From NCBI GenBank assembly GCA_016946835.1, contig JACVTC010000091.1:569001-633000 (forward strand): a stretch of DNA of 64,000 bases. The letters are read 5' to 3'. The stretch comes from Neocallimastix lanati (nom. inval.). Its lineage: Eukaryota; Neocallimastigomycota; Neocallimastigomycetes; Neocallimastigales; Neocallimastigaceae. A program made the translations under genes and the position numbers. Below the pieces are notes generated by a model. The model searched no databases and was not told the DNA's origin. It worked only from the letters and a program-made list of their open reading frames with translations. This document shows, in pieces, positions 1 to 17,600 of this stretch. Position 1 is the first letter of the stretch. Every line of letters begins with the position of its first letter.

Positions 1-45
1 ATAATATATATAATAACACAGTTAATTATATAATTACTATAAAAT

Positions 46-3826
<3,781 letters not shown>

Positions 3827-4173
3827 TTATTAATATTATTTATTTATATTTTAAAGAAATAATAATAATAAAAGAAAATTTTATTGGAAATAAAATTTAT
3901 TCAATTTTAAAATTTAAGATTAATATATTAATATATTTTTTAACCTATCATATTTATCAATTTTAATAATATTAAAGTTTAATTTATAAAATAAAAATTT
4001 GTTTAAATTAAAAAAACAAACTTTACAGTTATAATATATTTCATATTTATATTATTATTATAAAAAATACATAAACTTAACTTTATTTTATTATTGTATT
4101 ATGAGAATAATTAAATTATAAATTACATTAAAAATTAAGTACTTCGTAAATAATATCACAATAGTTTAATAGA
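3827..4173. other. Convergent intergenic stretch
   Basis: About 350 bp of AT-rich DNA lies between the 3' ends of the UBL/AN1 gene and the minus-strand channel gene. I looked on the minus strand for a further exon that would supply the missing C-terminus of the channel and saw none. Confidence 0.6.
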
Positions 4174-4484
4174 TTAGACATATATAATTATAATAGTACC
4201 TGATCTTCTAACATTTTTGATAAATTTATTTGATATTGCTTTATTTGGACAATATAACTCCCTACCATCAGATCGTCTGAATACAGTATTTATAAGACCA
4301 AATTCTGTAACATATATAACATCTCCACCAACTTGGATTCTATCTCCAACATCAAATGGATGAGAAATCTGTGTTAAATTTAATTAATGAAACTTAATTT
4401 TATTTTATATTTTTTAAATATTTGTTATTATATAATTTTTATTAATCGAAAGTTAATTGCTAAAAAACAAAACAAAAACAAAAC

Positions 4485-4515
<31 letters not shown>

Positions 4516-4589
4516 ATAATTGATATAATAAATTTCAAAAAATAAAATAAAATAAAATAAAATAAAATAAAATAAAATAAATAAATAAA

Positions 4590-4622
<33 letters not shown>

Positions 4623-6104
4623 TATAATTACAAATAAAAATATATATAGTAACAAATACGACTTATATAAAAATAAAAAATTATTACTTACGAATAAGAA
4701 AATAATATTTTCAACATCGTAATGATTCCACTAATTGCAAATAAAGTACTAGCCCAGACAGTACCCAAAGAAATCATTACAATCTATATAATCATAAATA
4801 ATAAATAATAAATAATAAATAATAAATAATAAATAATATATATTTTATATTATCTAAAATAAATATCTATTAGTAACTTCCTAATCTTAATTTCATAAAA
4901 TTTATATATATAAATATAACATGAAATATCAATAAACATACCGAATAACCTTCAGTAAGCATTGCCATACCAATTAAACCAATAATAATAATAGAAAGAA
5001 ATTTCATAATCAAATTCAATTTTTCTTTTTTTAATAATTACCATTTAATATACAATTTATAATATAGTAATATAATAATATATTTAGTCATTATATAACA
5101 CTAATATACCACTAAAATTTGTGATAATGTATAAACTTAATATAATTATAATTCTTATTATTATTTTATCTTTGTATAATATAGTGTTAAACATACTTAA
5201 AGCAAGACCAGAATCTCTCATAGATTTTTCAATATCATCTTTTTCTTTATAAATTGAAATAATAATATTTATTATTTCAAATTTACTAATATCTCCATTT
5301 CTATCAACATCAAATATATTAAATGCACGTTGTGCCTGATCTTGATTACTGAAGAATGGAATAAAGTCATTTAGTGTTAAAAACTTTGCTTCATCTGATG
5401 GTCTTAAGTATTCAAAAATTAATTTTGCAAGCCTTTTAGTATCAGAACTATTTCTGACAATTAAGGCTGCATCAGAGTAACTTTTACTAACAATATTTTT
5501 CAATCTATTCACAAATCTTTTTCTTTTTGGGGATCTTGTACCATTAGAATCCTCAATATAAAATAAATCTAATAGGAAAAATATTGCTATAAAGCATGTT
5601 AAATATATAAGGGATACAACCATTGACCAAAGTGACGATAAATCCAAATAAGCTCTTATCATTCTAGTAAAATTAATATTAAAGTTTATCAATTTCCATT
5701 CGTTTATAAATACAATGATATATTATATTAATAAAGAATTATACTCTTTTTTTTTTTTTTTTTTTTTTTAAAAAATAACTATCATAAAATATGAATTCTA
5801 TTATATACATATGTATATGTTTTTATGTTTTAATTATTTACTAAAACTAAAACAATATTTGATTTAATATTATATTTACTTGTATTATATCAATAATATA
5901 TATATATATATACAGAGATCTATTTATTTAAAAATTAAATACTTACGCAGTACCTTTCGCTAATCTATCTTTTATATTTTCTTCTATGTCATCATTTTCC
6001 CAGTCAAAGTTCTCTTTTTTATTATTTTTTTTTGCTAATTTAAATAAATTTTGATCTATAATATCACCAAAATCATCAACTTCAAAATCGCCATCAATAC
6101 TCAT
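4174..6104 (-). CDS. MscS-type mechanosensitive channel with EF-hand, five exons, shortened
   Basis: Exons inferred on the minus strand: 6104-5947, 5663-5197, 5024-4942, 4783-4692 and 4368-4174. The first three junctions keep phase (GTAAGT, GTATGT and GTATGT donors). The N-terminus is acidic. One membrane segment follows (around WSMVVSLIYLTCFIAIFF), then an EF-hand loop (DVDRNGDISKFE, about 5300), two more hydrophobic segments, and the family hallmark HPFDVGDRI with the start of the beta domain in the last exon. EF-hand plus MscS is the fungal Msy1/Msy2 layout; those act in internal membranes in response to hypo-osmotic stress. Oddities: exon 4 starts in one frame (GTVWASTLFAIS) but its end reads as the family motif (DVENIIFLF) only in another, between about 4736 and 4718, so one base is missing in the gene or in the assembly. 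The frame stops soon after RRSG, so most of the usual C-terminal domain is absent. The N-terminus is also shorter than in fungal homologues. It may be a decaying copy. Confidence 0.75.
4462..4618. repeat. (AAAAC)n, (AAATA)n and A-tract cluster in an intron
   Basis: An AAAAC-type array (4462-4515) is followed by an AAATA array (about 4541-4580) and about 30 A residues (4589-4618), all inside the intron between the last two channel exons. A further TAAATAA array sits at 4796-4842 in the preceding intron. Confidence 0.85.
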
Positions 6105-6785
6105 TTTGTTTTTATTTACAATAATTTATAAATATAAAACTATATATAAATATATATAAATAAAATATAATAAAAATAAGATAGCAAGAAATTATTTATT
6201 AATTATTCAAAATTCTAAAATGAATACAATTTAATGGTTATATTTTCTTGAAGCAAAATTCACTTTAAAATTAATTATTATTAAATAAAAAAAATAAAAC
6301 TAATCTTTTCATTGCAAAATAAACTTAATAAATATAATTTCTGTATAAATTAATAAAATTATATATAAAATAATAATTTCTTATTTTTTTTTATAGTGGA
6401 TTTTTACGGTGGATAATTTATTTTATCAAATAGAATGTATAGTAAATTCAATAATTATTTAAAAAGGTTTTATTTTTTAATATTAAAATTTATTTTTTTT
6501 TTAAATTAACAATAATAAATTTTAATAATTAAATCAATCAATATTATACATAAAATGATATATTAGTAAAATTTAAATTAATAGTAACTTTCAATATGGA
6601 ATATAAAAATTTTATATAATAAATTTATCCATAAAAAAAAATTCTATTATTTTAATTAGATTTTTTTCCATATTAATATAAATAATTAATATTATTTATA
6701 GTTTAGAGAAAGATCGATCTAATTAAATAACATAAAATAGAAATAATACAAATAATAAATGATTTTTAATTTATTTTTTAATTTA

Positions 6786-6820
<35 letters not shown>

Positions 6821-7345
6821 ACAAATATTATTAATTAAATAAATCATAATACTATACTTTCTATTCAAAATTTGAAAAAATTTTACTTTTAAATTTTTAA
6901 AAATTTAGTAGTTTCTAAAATTCTTAATGAACTAGCTAAGATAAAAATATTTATATATATATATTTAATATGGTATATTATTTTTATTGATGTTGCATTT
7001 CTTTGAATATAAATTAATTTAAAATAAAATTAATTAAATAAATAGATAGAGAAGTATTTTAAGTATTAGAAATGTAGTAATTAAGAAATTATAAAAATTA
7101 TAATGTAACATAATTATTAATAAAAACAAAACAAAATAACTAATAGAAATATATAATATAATAATATATCATATTTAAAAACTTTTTTAAAGAATATTAT
7201 TTAATTTATTATTATTATTTTTTTTCTTTATCATTAATATTTATATTAAGAAATACAGTAGTTTTTAAATTTTTTTCTTGATAATTAAAAATAATTATAG
7301 ATATGCTTTTATAATTTCGAAAATACTTTTATTATTATATATAAT
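6105..7345. other. Intergenic, AT-rich, no gene seen
   Basis: This is the upstream region of the minus-strand channel gene. It contains a T-tract near 6788-6816 and short A/T runs. No reading frame or structured RNA could be recognised on either strand. Confidence 0.6.
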
Positions 7346-9850
7346 ATGAAAGATTATTTAATTAGTTTATTATTATTTTTATTTTTATTAATATTTAATT
7401 ATTACATAATATTAAAAAATTTTTCCCATAATACAATATTAACAGAAAATATTATTGAAGTGAATTCAATTTATTAAAACAACTAAACTAAAATGATAAA
7501 ATGATGGTATATAAATTGTATTATTCATATATATATATTATTATTAATGAATCAGATTTAATTGATGCAGTATATTTTGATAAAGATGGAAATATATACG
7601 ATGATTCAGAAAAAAAAAAGATTTTGAACTTCCCTATTGATAATGATGTCTAAGACTTAATAAACATCACAATAGAACGATCTAGTAATCTTATATAAAA
7701 CAAATTATTATATTTAAGAATAATCAATTAGAAATTATTATTTACATCAAAATAAACAAAAAACATTGCAAAAATCTTCTCATGAATTTATACATGAAAA
7801 TATTGTTTAAAATTTATAATGAAGTATAATATTAATTATACTTCATGTAATAAATAGCATAAAAATAATGAGAATTTTAATCTATTGTATTTTAAGAATT
7901 TATATTTTTTAAATAATATTGGAAATGAAGAGAGAAAAGAAATTATTTTATGTAAAAGAAATATTTATAAAAACTAATAATTATCTCAAGCATTTGAAAG
8001 ATTCATATTATTATATATAGTCAAATTTTATACATTTGAATTGTATTTATACATAAGATACAAATATTAATAGAAAATCAAGAGAAATAAGAATATGTAA
8101 AATATCATATATTATATCTTTAAATGATTATGTATATCATACAATAAAAGGTAAAAATAATTTACATTGATGCTTAATTAATTATCCATTCACAATGTAT
8201 AATTATGAATAATATAAACATATTATTCTTCCAGAATGTTTAATCATTGATGAAGATAACATATAGTTTAAATGAATAACAATTTGAATTTAGTTATTTA
8301 AAATATCAGGCTACTTGTAAAAGATAAATGACATGATGATCATATGGTTAATCTATCCCTCAAATATTGTATTACAATCAACTTAAAGTATTGAAGTATA
8401 GATATCAACATATATACTTTTATATCCGAATAAACTTAATAGTTACTGCTTAACTACAATGTGGGTATTCGAAGGAGGATGTCATATTTATGAAAGAAAT
8501 ATTTAACTTGAAATAAGCATGTTCTTCAATTCAATTATGTAAATTGAAATAAATTGAATACCTTGCGTGAAATGGGTATATTCAATTTTATTAAAACAAT
8601 ATATCATGATTTAACTTAGCGTGAAATAAGTTTTATTTATAGGAAATAGATATTAAGAATTATAAAGGATGGTGTAAGATCTACATATATTAGAAAGGGT
8701 TTCATCGACAGTGGTATAACACCTTTTTTGAAAGGGCTCCAATTTAATTTTGATGACTATGATACAACATAAATATTTATATATATTGATAACATTCTTG
8801 GAATGTTCGTGATGTCGACTTATTACAGAAGCGGTGGTTGTAGTAAGACTCCTCATATTACCTTTAAATATTGTGTATTTTTTTTGCCCACCAATTGGTT
8901 AATATTCTATTTAACAGAACTGACCGTTTACATTAATGCATAAACTAATAAATGAAGATATTTACATATATCATCATATTTTCTGAATACTTTCATGTAC
9001 AGTATGTTTTTTATTTGGCAATACTTATTTACCGATAATTTTCATATATATTCAAATCAAATATTTACTTCTTAATTTTTTATATTTAAGGGGAATTATG
9101 ATCATATATAAAAATTTAAATTAAGAAAATAAACGAATATGAGAAAGTATCAATTATAAATTAATTAACACATAAAAAAATTTTTTTTAGGATATCATTT
9201 AGTAACTAAGATTGATTTAATAGGAAAGAAGATTTAAAATATCAAAAAGAAGAAAATGAAAATCGAAATTTACATGATAAGACTAATATTTCTCAAGATA
9301 CTAAAATGACTAAATTATACATTTGCATATTAAGAAGCCTAATAGTGAAAATTAGCAAAAATTAACCTACAAGAAGAAATTAATTGAAATGTTGAATCAT
9401 TATCAATTATAAGACAATTTATATTATTTACTTAATAAGTTTAAATGGCTTGAATAATATAAATAACTATAAATGCAATCAATTTTAATAACCCAAGATT
9501 ATGATTTATAAAGTGCGCCGATATATATAATTAAGGATTTGTTGTAATAGTTAAAGCTAAAGCTATAAAGCGAAAATATATAAGAGTTAGCGCTTATCTA
9601 GAAGGGATTGAAAGTGATGTAAATCTTATTACATAAGAGGTATTCACAGATTGGGATGGCATAATATCACCCTTCAAGAGGAAGGTTTCCATCATATAAA
9701 AGGTATATAAACCATATATAATAAGAGATGTTTTAGGTACATTTAGTATAAATGGTGTAATAATATTATACTTAGTTTCAGAGGGAAATAATTAAATTAC
9801 AAATATATTTAAGAAATTATTTTAGCAATATTTAAAATTGAATTATAGAA
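7346..9850 (+). pseudogene. Decayed protein-coding relict of unknown family
   Basis: The stretch opens with a small ATG frame (7346-7477, 43 residues) whose first 20 residues look like a signal peptide or membrane anchor. After it, protein-like segments appear in several plus-strand frames, for example LIDAVYFDKDGNIYDD near 7560, YKHIILPECLIIDEDNI near 8213-8264, SGITPFLKGLQFNFDDYD near 8708-8760, and further pieces near 9200-9300 and 9540-9780. Stops inside the segments often sit where Gln or Trp codons would be one transition away. GC content is locally higher than in the flanks (about 8440-8950 and 9510-9780). I do not recognise the family: it could be an old mobile element, a secreted-protein gene, or more than one. 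Because low-GC DNA makes spurious reading easy, the extent is uncertain. Confidence 0.4.
7819..7846. repeat. Perfect 12-bp inverted repeat
   Basis: Arms ATGAAGTATAAT and ATTATACTTCAT are separated by a 4-bp loop. It lies within the decayed relict. Function unknown. Confidence 0.7.
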
Positions 9851-10934
9851 TTAATATAATGTAAGATTATTGTATTTATGAAAAAGTGAAGTGTGGTTAG
9901 AAAAGAAATAATTTATAGTTTAATAATATCATGTGATTAATATTATAGAATAGAATAATTTTATATACTCATATTCTCCAGTAAACCCATTTATTCACTA
10001 CTGAATAATTAGGTTACTAATATAATAGTTCTAATAGTATTCATGTATTAAGTTATTTTTTATATCGTTAAGCCACATTTAATATATATAAATACATACA
10101 ATTTGTATCCATTTTTACATAAGCCTTAATCAATATAAAAACATGTAACTCTTTATAATTAATAAATAAAGTTAATCAGATACAAATCTTATTTTCTAAT
10201 ATAATAATAATTACTAAGGATATTAAAATAGAGTATATAATTATTTACAAAAATTTTATTTATATTTAAAATTAAAAAAAAATTAATTAAATATTAACCC
10301 AAAATTTTCCGAAAGTATAGAAATTAAATACAATAACATTTTTGAATTAATTTTTAATTAATAATTTATTTAATGTTTTAGTTATTAATAATTATAAAAT
10401 AAAAAGGATATAAAATATTTAAAGTAGAACATAAAAATATTATGAATAACATATAATTATGAATGATGCATTTATAATTTTTATTATATATGAATATTAC
10501 ATGAAGTAATGTTAATAATTTTTTGTTAATAATAAAACTAATATAAATTTTAGATAAAATATAGATATATTCATTTAATTATAATTGATTTTCTTATAAT
10601 TATTTATTATTAAAATGAAATTTTTAATTTAAAAAATAAAAGTATCTAATATTTCTTTTATAATTATTAAATATTAAATGCTTTTATTTTTAAAATTATT
10701 ATTTTTTCTTTTAATTTTTTTATATTATTTAAATTTGATTTTATTTATGTTATTTTTTTAATTTTTTTTATCTTTATTTTATTATTTAAAATTTATTAAA
10801 TTTATGAGATTGAATTTTTATTAAGATGATATTATTAAACAAAATTTATTAATTTCTATTAAAGATAATATATTATTAATTTAAATATGAAATAAAATAT
10901 ATAATTTATTAATATTTTTAATATTATCTTAATT
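9851..10934. other. Intergenic, AT-rich, no gene seen
   Basis: Very AT-rich sequence downstream of the relict and downstream of the minus-strand coiled-coil gene. Nothing supportable was found on either strand. Confidence 0.55.
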
Positions 10935-12110
10935 TCAAAAACCAAATGGTTTAAATCCCCAATAACTCTTTTTCTCTTCATTTTCATTTTTTTCATTTTC
11001 ATTTTTTACTTCAATTAATTCATTTCTTAATTCATCTACTTGTTTTTGTGCAATATTTCTTTCCTTAATTACTTTCTCCATTTCTTGAGTTTTAATTTCC
11101 ATTTGTTCTTTTATAAATTCTAACTCATATTTTAACTTTAATTTTGAATTAAAAAGTTCATTATTTTTTGTTACTAAATCTGTAGTTCTTTCTCTCATAC
11201 GATATATAATATTTTTATTTTTTTCTCGTTCTTGTGTTAATTCTTGTACTTCTTTTTCCTTTGCATTAACTACCATAGTCATTTTCTTTAACCTAATCAT
11301 ACATTCACTAAATTCCTTTTCCAATTCTGCATAAGAGGCTAACTGTTCCTGAAGATTTTCGTTTTCTGTTACCATCTTTTCTAAATCAATATTTAATTGT
11401 TTATTTTCTTGCTTTAAACATTTTAATTCATTTTCTTCTAAGATTCTATCACCATCTTCTAAAGTACTTTGTAATTTAGCTTGAAGTTCATCTAATGTAC
11501 GAAAAGACGGTGATAGATTTGCTTTAGAATTTGATGAAGTCATTAAAAATTGCCGTGAAGATTTATCATTAATTTGTTCGATTGAATGAGATGTGTCATT
11601 TCTATCATTAATTTCTGTAGTTTTATTATGTATTGCAGATACTAATTTGGCTTTTTCTTTGAATTCAGTATTATCTTCTGAAGAATTTAACGGTTTTTTT
11701 TCTAATGATTCAACAGATAATTCTTTTGAATTTATATATTTATTATTATTATCTTCTGAATCTTTACTTTCATATTTAGCCAACATCTTTCTATATTTTT
11801 CAAGTGTTAAATCTTTTTTTTTTTCGTTATCAGAATTTTTTTTTGAAGGTATCAAGTCATGATTTTTTAAAATGATATCATTACTAAAAGTTCGCTTTGA
11901 AGGCGAATGTGGTATAGATTTATTTTTCTTTTTAAAAGAATTATTTTTATTTTGAACATTGTTATTTATTAAAGTTTTTGAAGATTCACTTGCTCTTGAT
12001 GAAGATCTCGTGGGAAGATATGATTGTTTTGTAATATTTTTTCTCCAATGTTTGTTGTCTAACTGTTCCTTCTTAGGATTAATTTCTTTAGGTAATGCAT
12101 ATCTCTGCAT
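10935..12110 (-). CDS. Coiled-coil protein of unknown function
   Basis: A single uninterrupted frame of 391 residues starts MQRYALPKEINPKKEQ. The first 200 residues are basic, Ser/Asn/Lys-rich and low complexity, and look disordered, with several SxxS/SPSK-type sites that could be phosphorylated. From about residue 205 to 380 the protein is a continuous heptad-rich coiled coil (KCLKQENKQLNIDLEKMV onward; many E, K, L, N). It closes with a short aromatic tail, SYWGFKPFGF, which is unlike the rest and may be a peptide docking motif. I do not recognise a named family; an adaptor, tether or cytoskeletal linker would fit, but that is inference. No intron signals are needed. The neighbours give no functional hint. 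Confidence 0.75.
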   Translation of the reverse strand: MQRYALPKEINPKKEQLDNKHWRKNITKQSYLPTRSSSRASESSKTLINNNVQNKNNSFKKKNKSIPHSPSKRTFSNDIILKNHDLIPSKKNSDNEKKKDLTLEKYRKMLAKYESKDSEDNNNKYINSKELSVESLEKKPLNSSEDNTEFKEKAKLVSAIHNKTTEINDRNDTSHSIEQINDKSSRQFLMTSSNSKANLSPSFRTLDELQAKLQSTLEDGDRILEENELKCLKQENKQLNIDLEKMVTENENLQEQLASYAELEKEFSECMIRLKKMTMVVNAKEKEVQELTQEREKNKNIIYRMRERTTDLVTKNNELFNSKLKLKYELEFIKEQMEIKTQEMEKVIKERNIAQKQVDELRNELIEVKNENEKNENEEKKSYWGFKPFGF

Positions 12111-13045
12111 ATTTATTTAATATAATTAAAATGTTATGTTTTTTATTATTAATTACTATTATACTATTAAATTTAATTTTTATTTCAGTAATTATTATTA
12201 AATTTTTGTTTTAAAAATATTGTTAAATTAATTTTATATTTAAAAAATATTTAAAATATTTTATTAGATTATTATATTATTATATTTTACTTTATCTTTT
12301 AATATTATATATATTTTAAATTTTAGAATTATAAAAGATACAAAAAAAAAATAAATAAATAAAATAAAATACTCTATAGCAAATATAGAATTGGCTTATT
12401 GTTAATTAAATTTATAATTAAAGTCCTATTTTTTATTAGAATCAAATACCTTATGATAATAATAATTAATACAGATTACATATTTTATTAATTAAATTAT
12501 TTAATTAAATTTAAAATGAAAATTTTATTTAACTTTTTTTTTATATAAATTATATTTTATTTAAATGTATTTATTAATTGATTTTAATTATTAATTATAT
12601 AATTATGATAATTATTATTTAAAATTTATATGAATTATTTGTAATTCAATTAGATTTTCTTATAATATTTATAATAATATTTATTTTATATGTTAAAATA
12701 ATTAATTTTATTTGATTTTAATTTTGAAAATTAATTTATTTATATCAATATTAATTATTTTTTATCAATATAATTTATATAATTTAAGCAAAAAATAACT
12801 TATTTTTTTTTTAATTATTTCGAATTTTATTTTATGAAATTTTAATTTTTATTATAAATATTAAAATTAATTCATATAAAATATAAATATTAAAAAGAAT
12901 TATTCAATTACAATTGTTTTTATTTTACTTTTAATTTACTATTTAACCTATTTTTCTAATATAAAATTTATTTTATATATTATTAAATTATTATAATTTT
13001 TTTTAATTAATATCATACATCAAAAACTAAATTTTTTATTTTTAC

Positions 13046-13078
<33 letters not shown>

Positions 13079-13702
13079 TTTTGATAATTTAAAGTTTTTT
13101 TTAATATTAAATATTATATGTTTTTTTAATATTAAATATTATATAATGTAAATATTATAATTTTTTTAGAATTATTATTTCTATATTGAGTCTTTAAAAT
13201 TTTTAATAGGATATAATTTTAATATATTTCAAATTCAAATTATAATATTATATATTTCAAATTCAAATTTACGAATAATTATATTTATCATAAAAAAAAA
13301 ATTAAAAAAGTAATAAACATTATTATTTGAATTCTATATATTAAACTTTATTCATTTAATTTATGATGAATCTTTAATAATTAAATTATAATTTTTAAAA
13401 TTTTTATTTTAATGATAGTTTTATTTAGTAATGTTTTATTTTATTATTAAAATTATAAGTAATTAATAAAGATATAAAAGACTTAATGGGAATATATGTT
13501 TTTGAGGTTTAAGCATGATTGGATAATTATATTAAATTTTTTCTTAAATTGTAGTAATAATGTAAACATTTTTTTGTAAATGTAGTATTTGTAAAAACAA
13601 AAACAATAATAAATAAAATAATTATAAAATAATAATAATAAATAATAATTGTTAAGAGTTATGAATTTATGGTTATTTTTCATACATTTCACATATTCTA
13701 AC

Positions 13703-13747
<45 letters not shown>

Positions 13748-14676
13748 TAATAATAATAAATAATAATAAATAATAATAATAATAACAATAACAATAATAA
13801 AATAATAATACTAATAATAATAATAATATATTAATAATATTAAATATTAATAATAATTATAAAACATTAATATTGATAGTAATCGGAGTGTATTAAAATA
13901 TTTAGAGTTTTTTATTATTGAAAAATTAATTAGATAAATTATATTATGTAATATTTCATATTTTATTTTAAATATGAATATAAACTTGATTATTTTTTCA
14001 TTGAGCCTTTATCTGAATAATAAAAAAAAACTATATATATGAATTATATATATATAAATAAATATAATACGACGTAACATATTTTATTTAATGTTCAAAA
14101 GTCATCTTATTTTTTTTTTAAAAGTGTAAAACATAGTACTATTTTTTTATTTCAATTATTTATAATTATTTATATATAAATTAATTGTAAAAAAAATAAA
14201 ATTTTAAAGTTTTAAAAAATTATATTGTTTATAGTATATATTCAATTCAATATTTTATTTATATTAAGGATTATATGTATATATATATCATATATTTTAA
14301 ATTTGTTTTATTTATATCACCTATTTATATATAAAAATAAATAAATGAATAAATTGATTTAAATGTATAAATTAAACTTTATGAAATATTTTTATTATTA
14401 TTTAAAAAAATTTTTTTAATTATATACATATAAGGTAAAAAGTTATAAATAATAAAAATTAAATTTTATATTAATAGTAATATATTTTTTTATTAATTAG
14501 TAAAAAAAATATTTATGTATGAATTATCACAACTAATAAAGAATTATAAATAAAATAATATTGTTTATTAATATCTATTATTTCCTATTTTTTTTTATAA
14601 AAATTAAATATTAATATTGTTTAAATTTAAAATATAAAATTTCATAAATAATTATCTTTTTTTTTATTCATATGAT
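12111..14676. other. Long AT-rich intergenic region with ATT/AAT microsatellites
   Basis: About 2.6 kb separates the 5' ends of the divergent coiled-coil and PP2A genes. It holds an ATT run near 13047-13077 and an AAT/AATAAT cluster at about 13700-13840. An open frame across the latter on the minus strand is only the microsatellite read as Leu/Tyr. Promoters for both flanking genes must lie here, but I cannot identify elements. Confidence 0.6.
13700..13840. repeat. (AAT)n microsatellite
   Basis: Imperfect AAT and TAAATAA repeats lie between the divergent coiled-coil and PP2A B'' genes. Confidence 0.85.
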
Positions 14677-17600
14677 ATGCTATTATTAGAAAAAAAAAAA
14701 AAAGAAAGAAAAGAAAAACAAGTTAAAAACAGAAATAAAATCATTCAGTTTCAGAAAATTAATAATAATATTGCAAGTACTGATTCTAATCAGTATAAAA
14801 ATTACGAAAAAGAAAAGGAGGAAAGTGACGGAGAAGGTTGTATTGATAATTCAACCTTAATAGAAGTAATACCAGAGCTACAAATTAATGAATTATTTTT
14901 GCATTGGATTAGTCTACCAAATACACAGAAGATATTAGATAAATACCTTAAGAAAATTAGAATAAAAAAAGAAATTTTGAATAACATAAAATACAATTAT
15001 TTTAATCCGTATTTACAAAAATTTGAAGCAAGTGAAAAGAAAAGAAACGAACTCTTGGATATTCAAAAATTTATATTCTCTATAGATATTTATAAAAGTA
15101 GTGATAGAAAAAACCATTTAAAAAATAAAAATAATAATAATATAAGTGATACTAAAATAATTAATAATTCAAATTCTAATATTGATAACAAATTTAAATC
15201 AATAACTTTTAATATAAGCAATAAAAATAAAGATAATAAGGAAATCATTACTCTGGTGAAAACTTCAAGTAGAGAAAGGAGAAAATTGAGAAAAATAGAT
15301 TCTAGCAAAAATTCATATATTAATAATTTATCAACTTCATTAAGAAAAGAGAATCTTTGTGATATAGAAATAAAAGAAAAAGAAATTAAAGATAAAAGTA
15401 TATCCAGTACTAAAAACGAAACAGAACTAACTGAATCGATTACAGAAAGAAATATAATTAATAAAGATAGTAATAACGAGTCATTCACTGAAAAAACTAT
15501 GGATAATATTTTAGTAGAAGAACAAACAAAAAATGTGTTAAATAAAAATTTAAATAATGAAGAAATTATTCAAGGTTATTAATTTATTAAATTAATATTA
15601 ATATTTTAAAGCAAAATTAATAAATTCATATCCATATATATATTTATATATTTATTAATTGTTTTTCAATATTAATTTTTATTATTAATTTATATATATA
15701 ATAGATGAAGAGTTTCCACTTTACACAAAAGCCAAGAAATATGATTCTGGTGTGGATATATCTATAAATTCAGTAGGCATAAAATTAAATAATGGAAGTG
15801 GATAACCACTTAAAAAAATGAAAACAATATATATTTATATTAATAATAATAAATATAAAATAATTATGATTTTAGAAATCAACAATACCAAGATTTTACT
15901 TTCCAAAAGGATCACCTCTTGATAAAAATATTAAAAAAGAATTAGATGAACAGCTTGTAAATATTAAATATTATATTTAATGTATTTATATAATTTTATT
16001 TTTTAAATAAAAAAAATATCTATTTGAGAAAATATTAATTTTTAAATCATATATTCATAGAATAAAATTGAGTTAATATTTAAATCAAAATCAAACCAAT
16101 TAAATGAACAAGAATTTTGGAAAATCACTGAAGAATGTGAATTACCAAGATACATTAGTGCAGCATTATTTAAAAAAGTTGGTGGTGATGTAGATGATAT
16201 TTCACAATTAAAAATTTCATTTGAAAATTTCAAAAGGTGAATTTTTAAGAAAATTAATAAATAAATAAAAAATTAAAATTATTCACATTAATAATTAACT
16301 ATATCAATATATGATATATAATTCTATTAAATAAAAGTGTATGGACAGAAATAAAAAGCAATAATTTTAATTTAGATTCAATAATATTTTCAATATTAAA
16401 ACCAAATAACAGAGAAAAATATAGAGGAAAAGAGGATTATTTAATTCAAGAAGATTTTTATATTGTTATTAATGGTACATTATAATTTGAAAAATAAATG
16501 AAATAAAATGAAATAAAATAAAATTTATAAATAATTCATTTTATTAATGATACATAAATAAATATTAAATAAAATATGGTTAAAACAAAAATATTTAATA
16601 TAGATGTTGTACAGTATCATCCAGGATTAGAATTTTTATCTAATATGCCTATATTCCAAAATAGATACAGTTAGTAAACTCTTTAAATAAATACCGAAAT
16701 CTTGAATATTAATAACTATTATTTAATTAATTAAAATTTATTGATTGATTAATAATAATAATAATAAATATATTAAACAATAATAATAATAGCTGAAACT
16801 GTTATATCAAGATTGTTTTATAGTAAACCTAGAAATTGGAATGAACGTATGACTCTAAATGAATTTAGAAAAGTTAAATTCACTCAAAAATTAATTAATT
16901 TACAAGATGAAGATGATGATATTAATATTGTATGAAAAAATTTATATTATTATAGTATATAAATAGTTTTACATAATAATTAATTTATAATTTTATAAGT
17001 TTATTCATTCTTTTTATTATTATTATTAATATTATTTTTAACTATAAATTTTGTAAAATAGAACAGAGATATATTTTCATATAAGCATTTTTATGTTATT
17101 TATTGTAAATTTTGGGAATTAGATAAAGATCATGATATGAAAATTAATAGAAATGAATTAGCTAAATACGATCAGTTCAGTATGACACCAATTATGATTG
17201 ATAGAGTTATTGAAGGTTATGGAAAAATTACTTCAAATGATGGAAAAATTTTGAAGTCAGGGTGGAGAGATAAAATTGATGATCGAAAATTAAATAGTAA
17301 TCTACCTAAAGCTGATAATTTTTCTTCATTACAAGAAGCTTTTAGAAATGTTAGTATTAAAAATAAAAATCTTATTTTTGGAAATTTATTAAAAAATTAT
17401 AATAAAGAAGATGATCCAAACATTATGCTATACAAAGATTTTATTTGTATGATTCTTATATATTAATTTATATATTAATTTTAAAAAAATTCAAAATCAA
17501 ATTATTAATTAGAATAAAACTATTTAAAATTTAAATAAATAAATTAATATTATTCGTAATATTATATAAGGGTTTATATTATCAGCTGAAGATAAAGGAA

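Noticed and set aside
8653-8856. Minus-strand frame of 67 residues
   Set aside because: Lies opposite the relict's plus-strand segment and has no family feature; a shadow frame.
7346-9850. A gene using TAA/TAG as Gln
   Set aside because: TGA stops also interrupt the segments, and in DNA this AT-rich a TGA-only frame is long by chance; decay is simpler.
13483-13794. Minus-strand frame of about 100 residues
   Set aside because: Made of AAT microsatellite and AT-rich DNA; Leu/Tyr-only composition.
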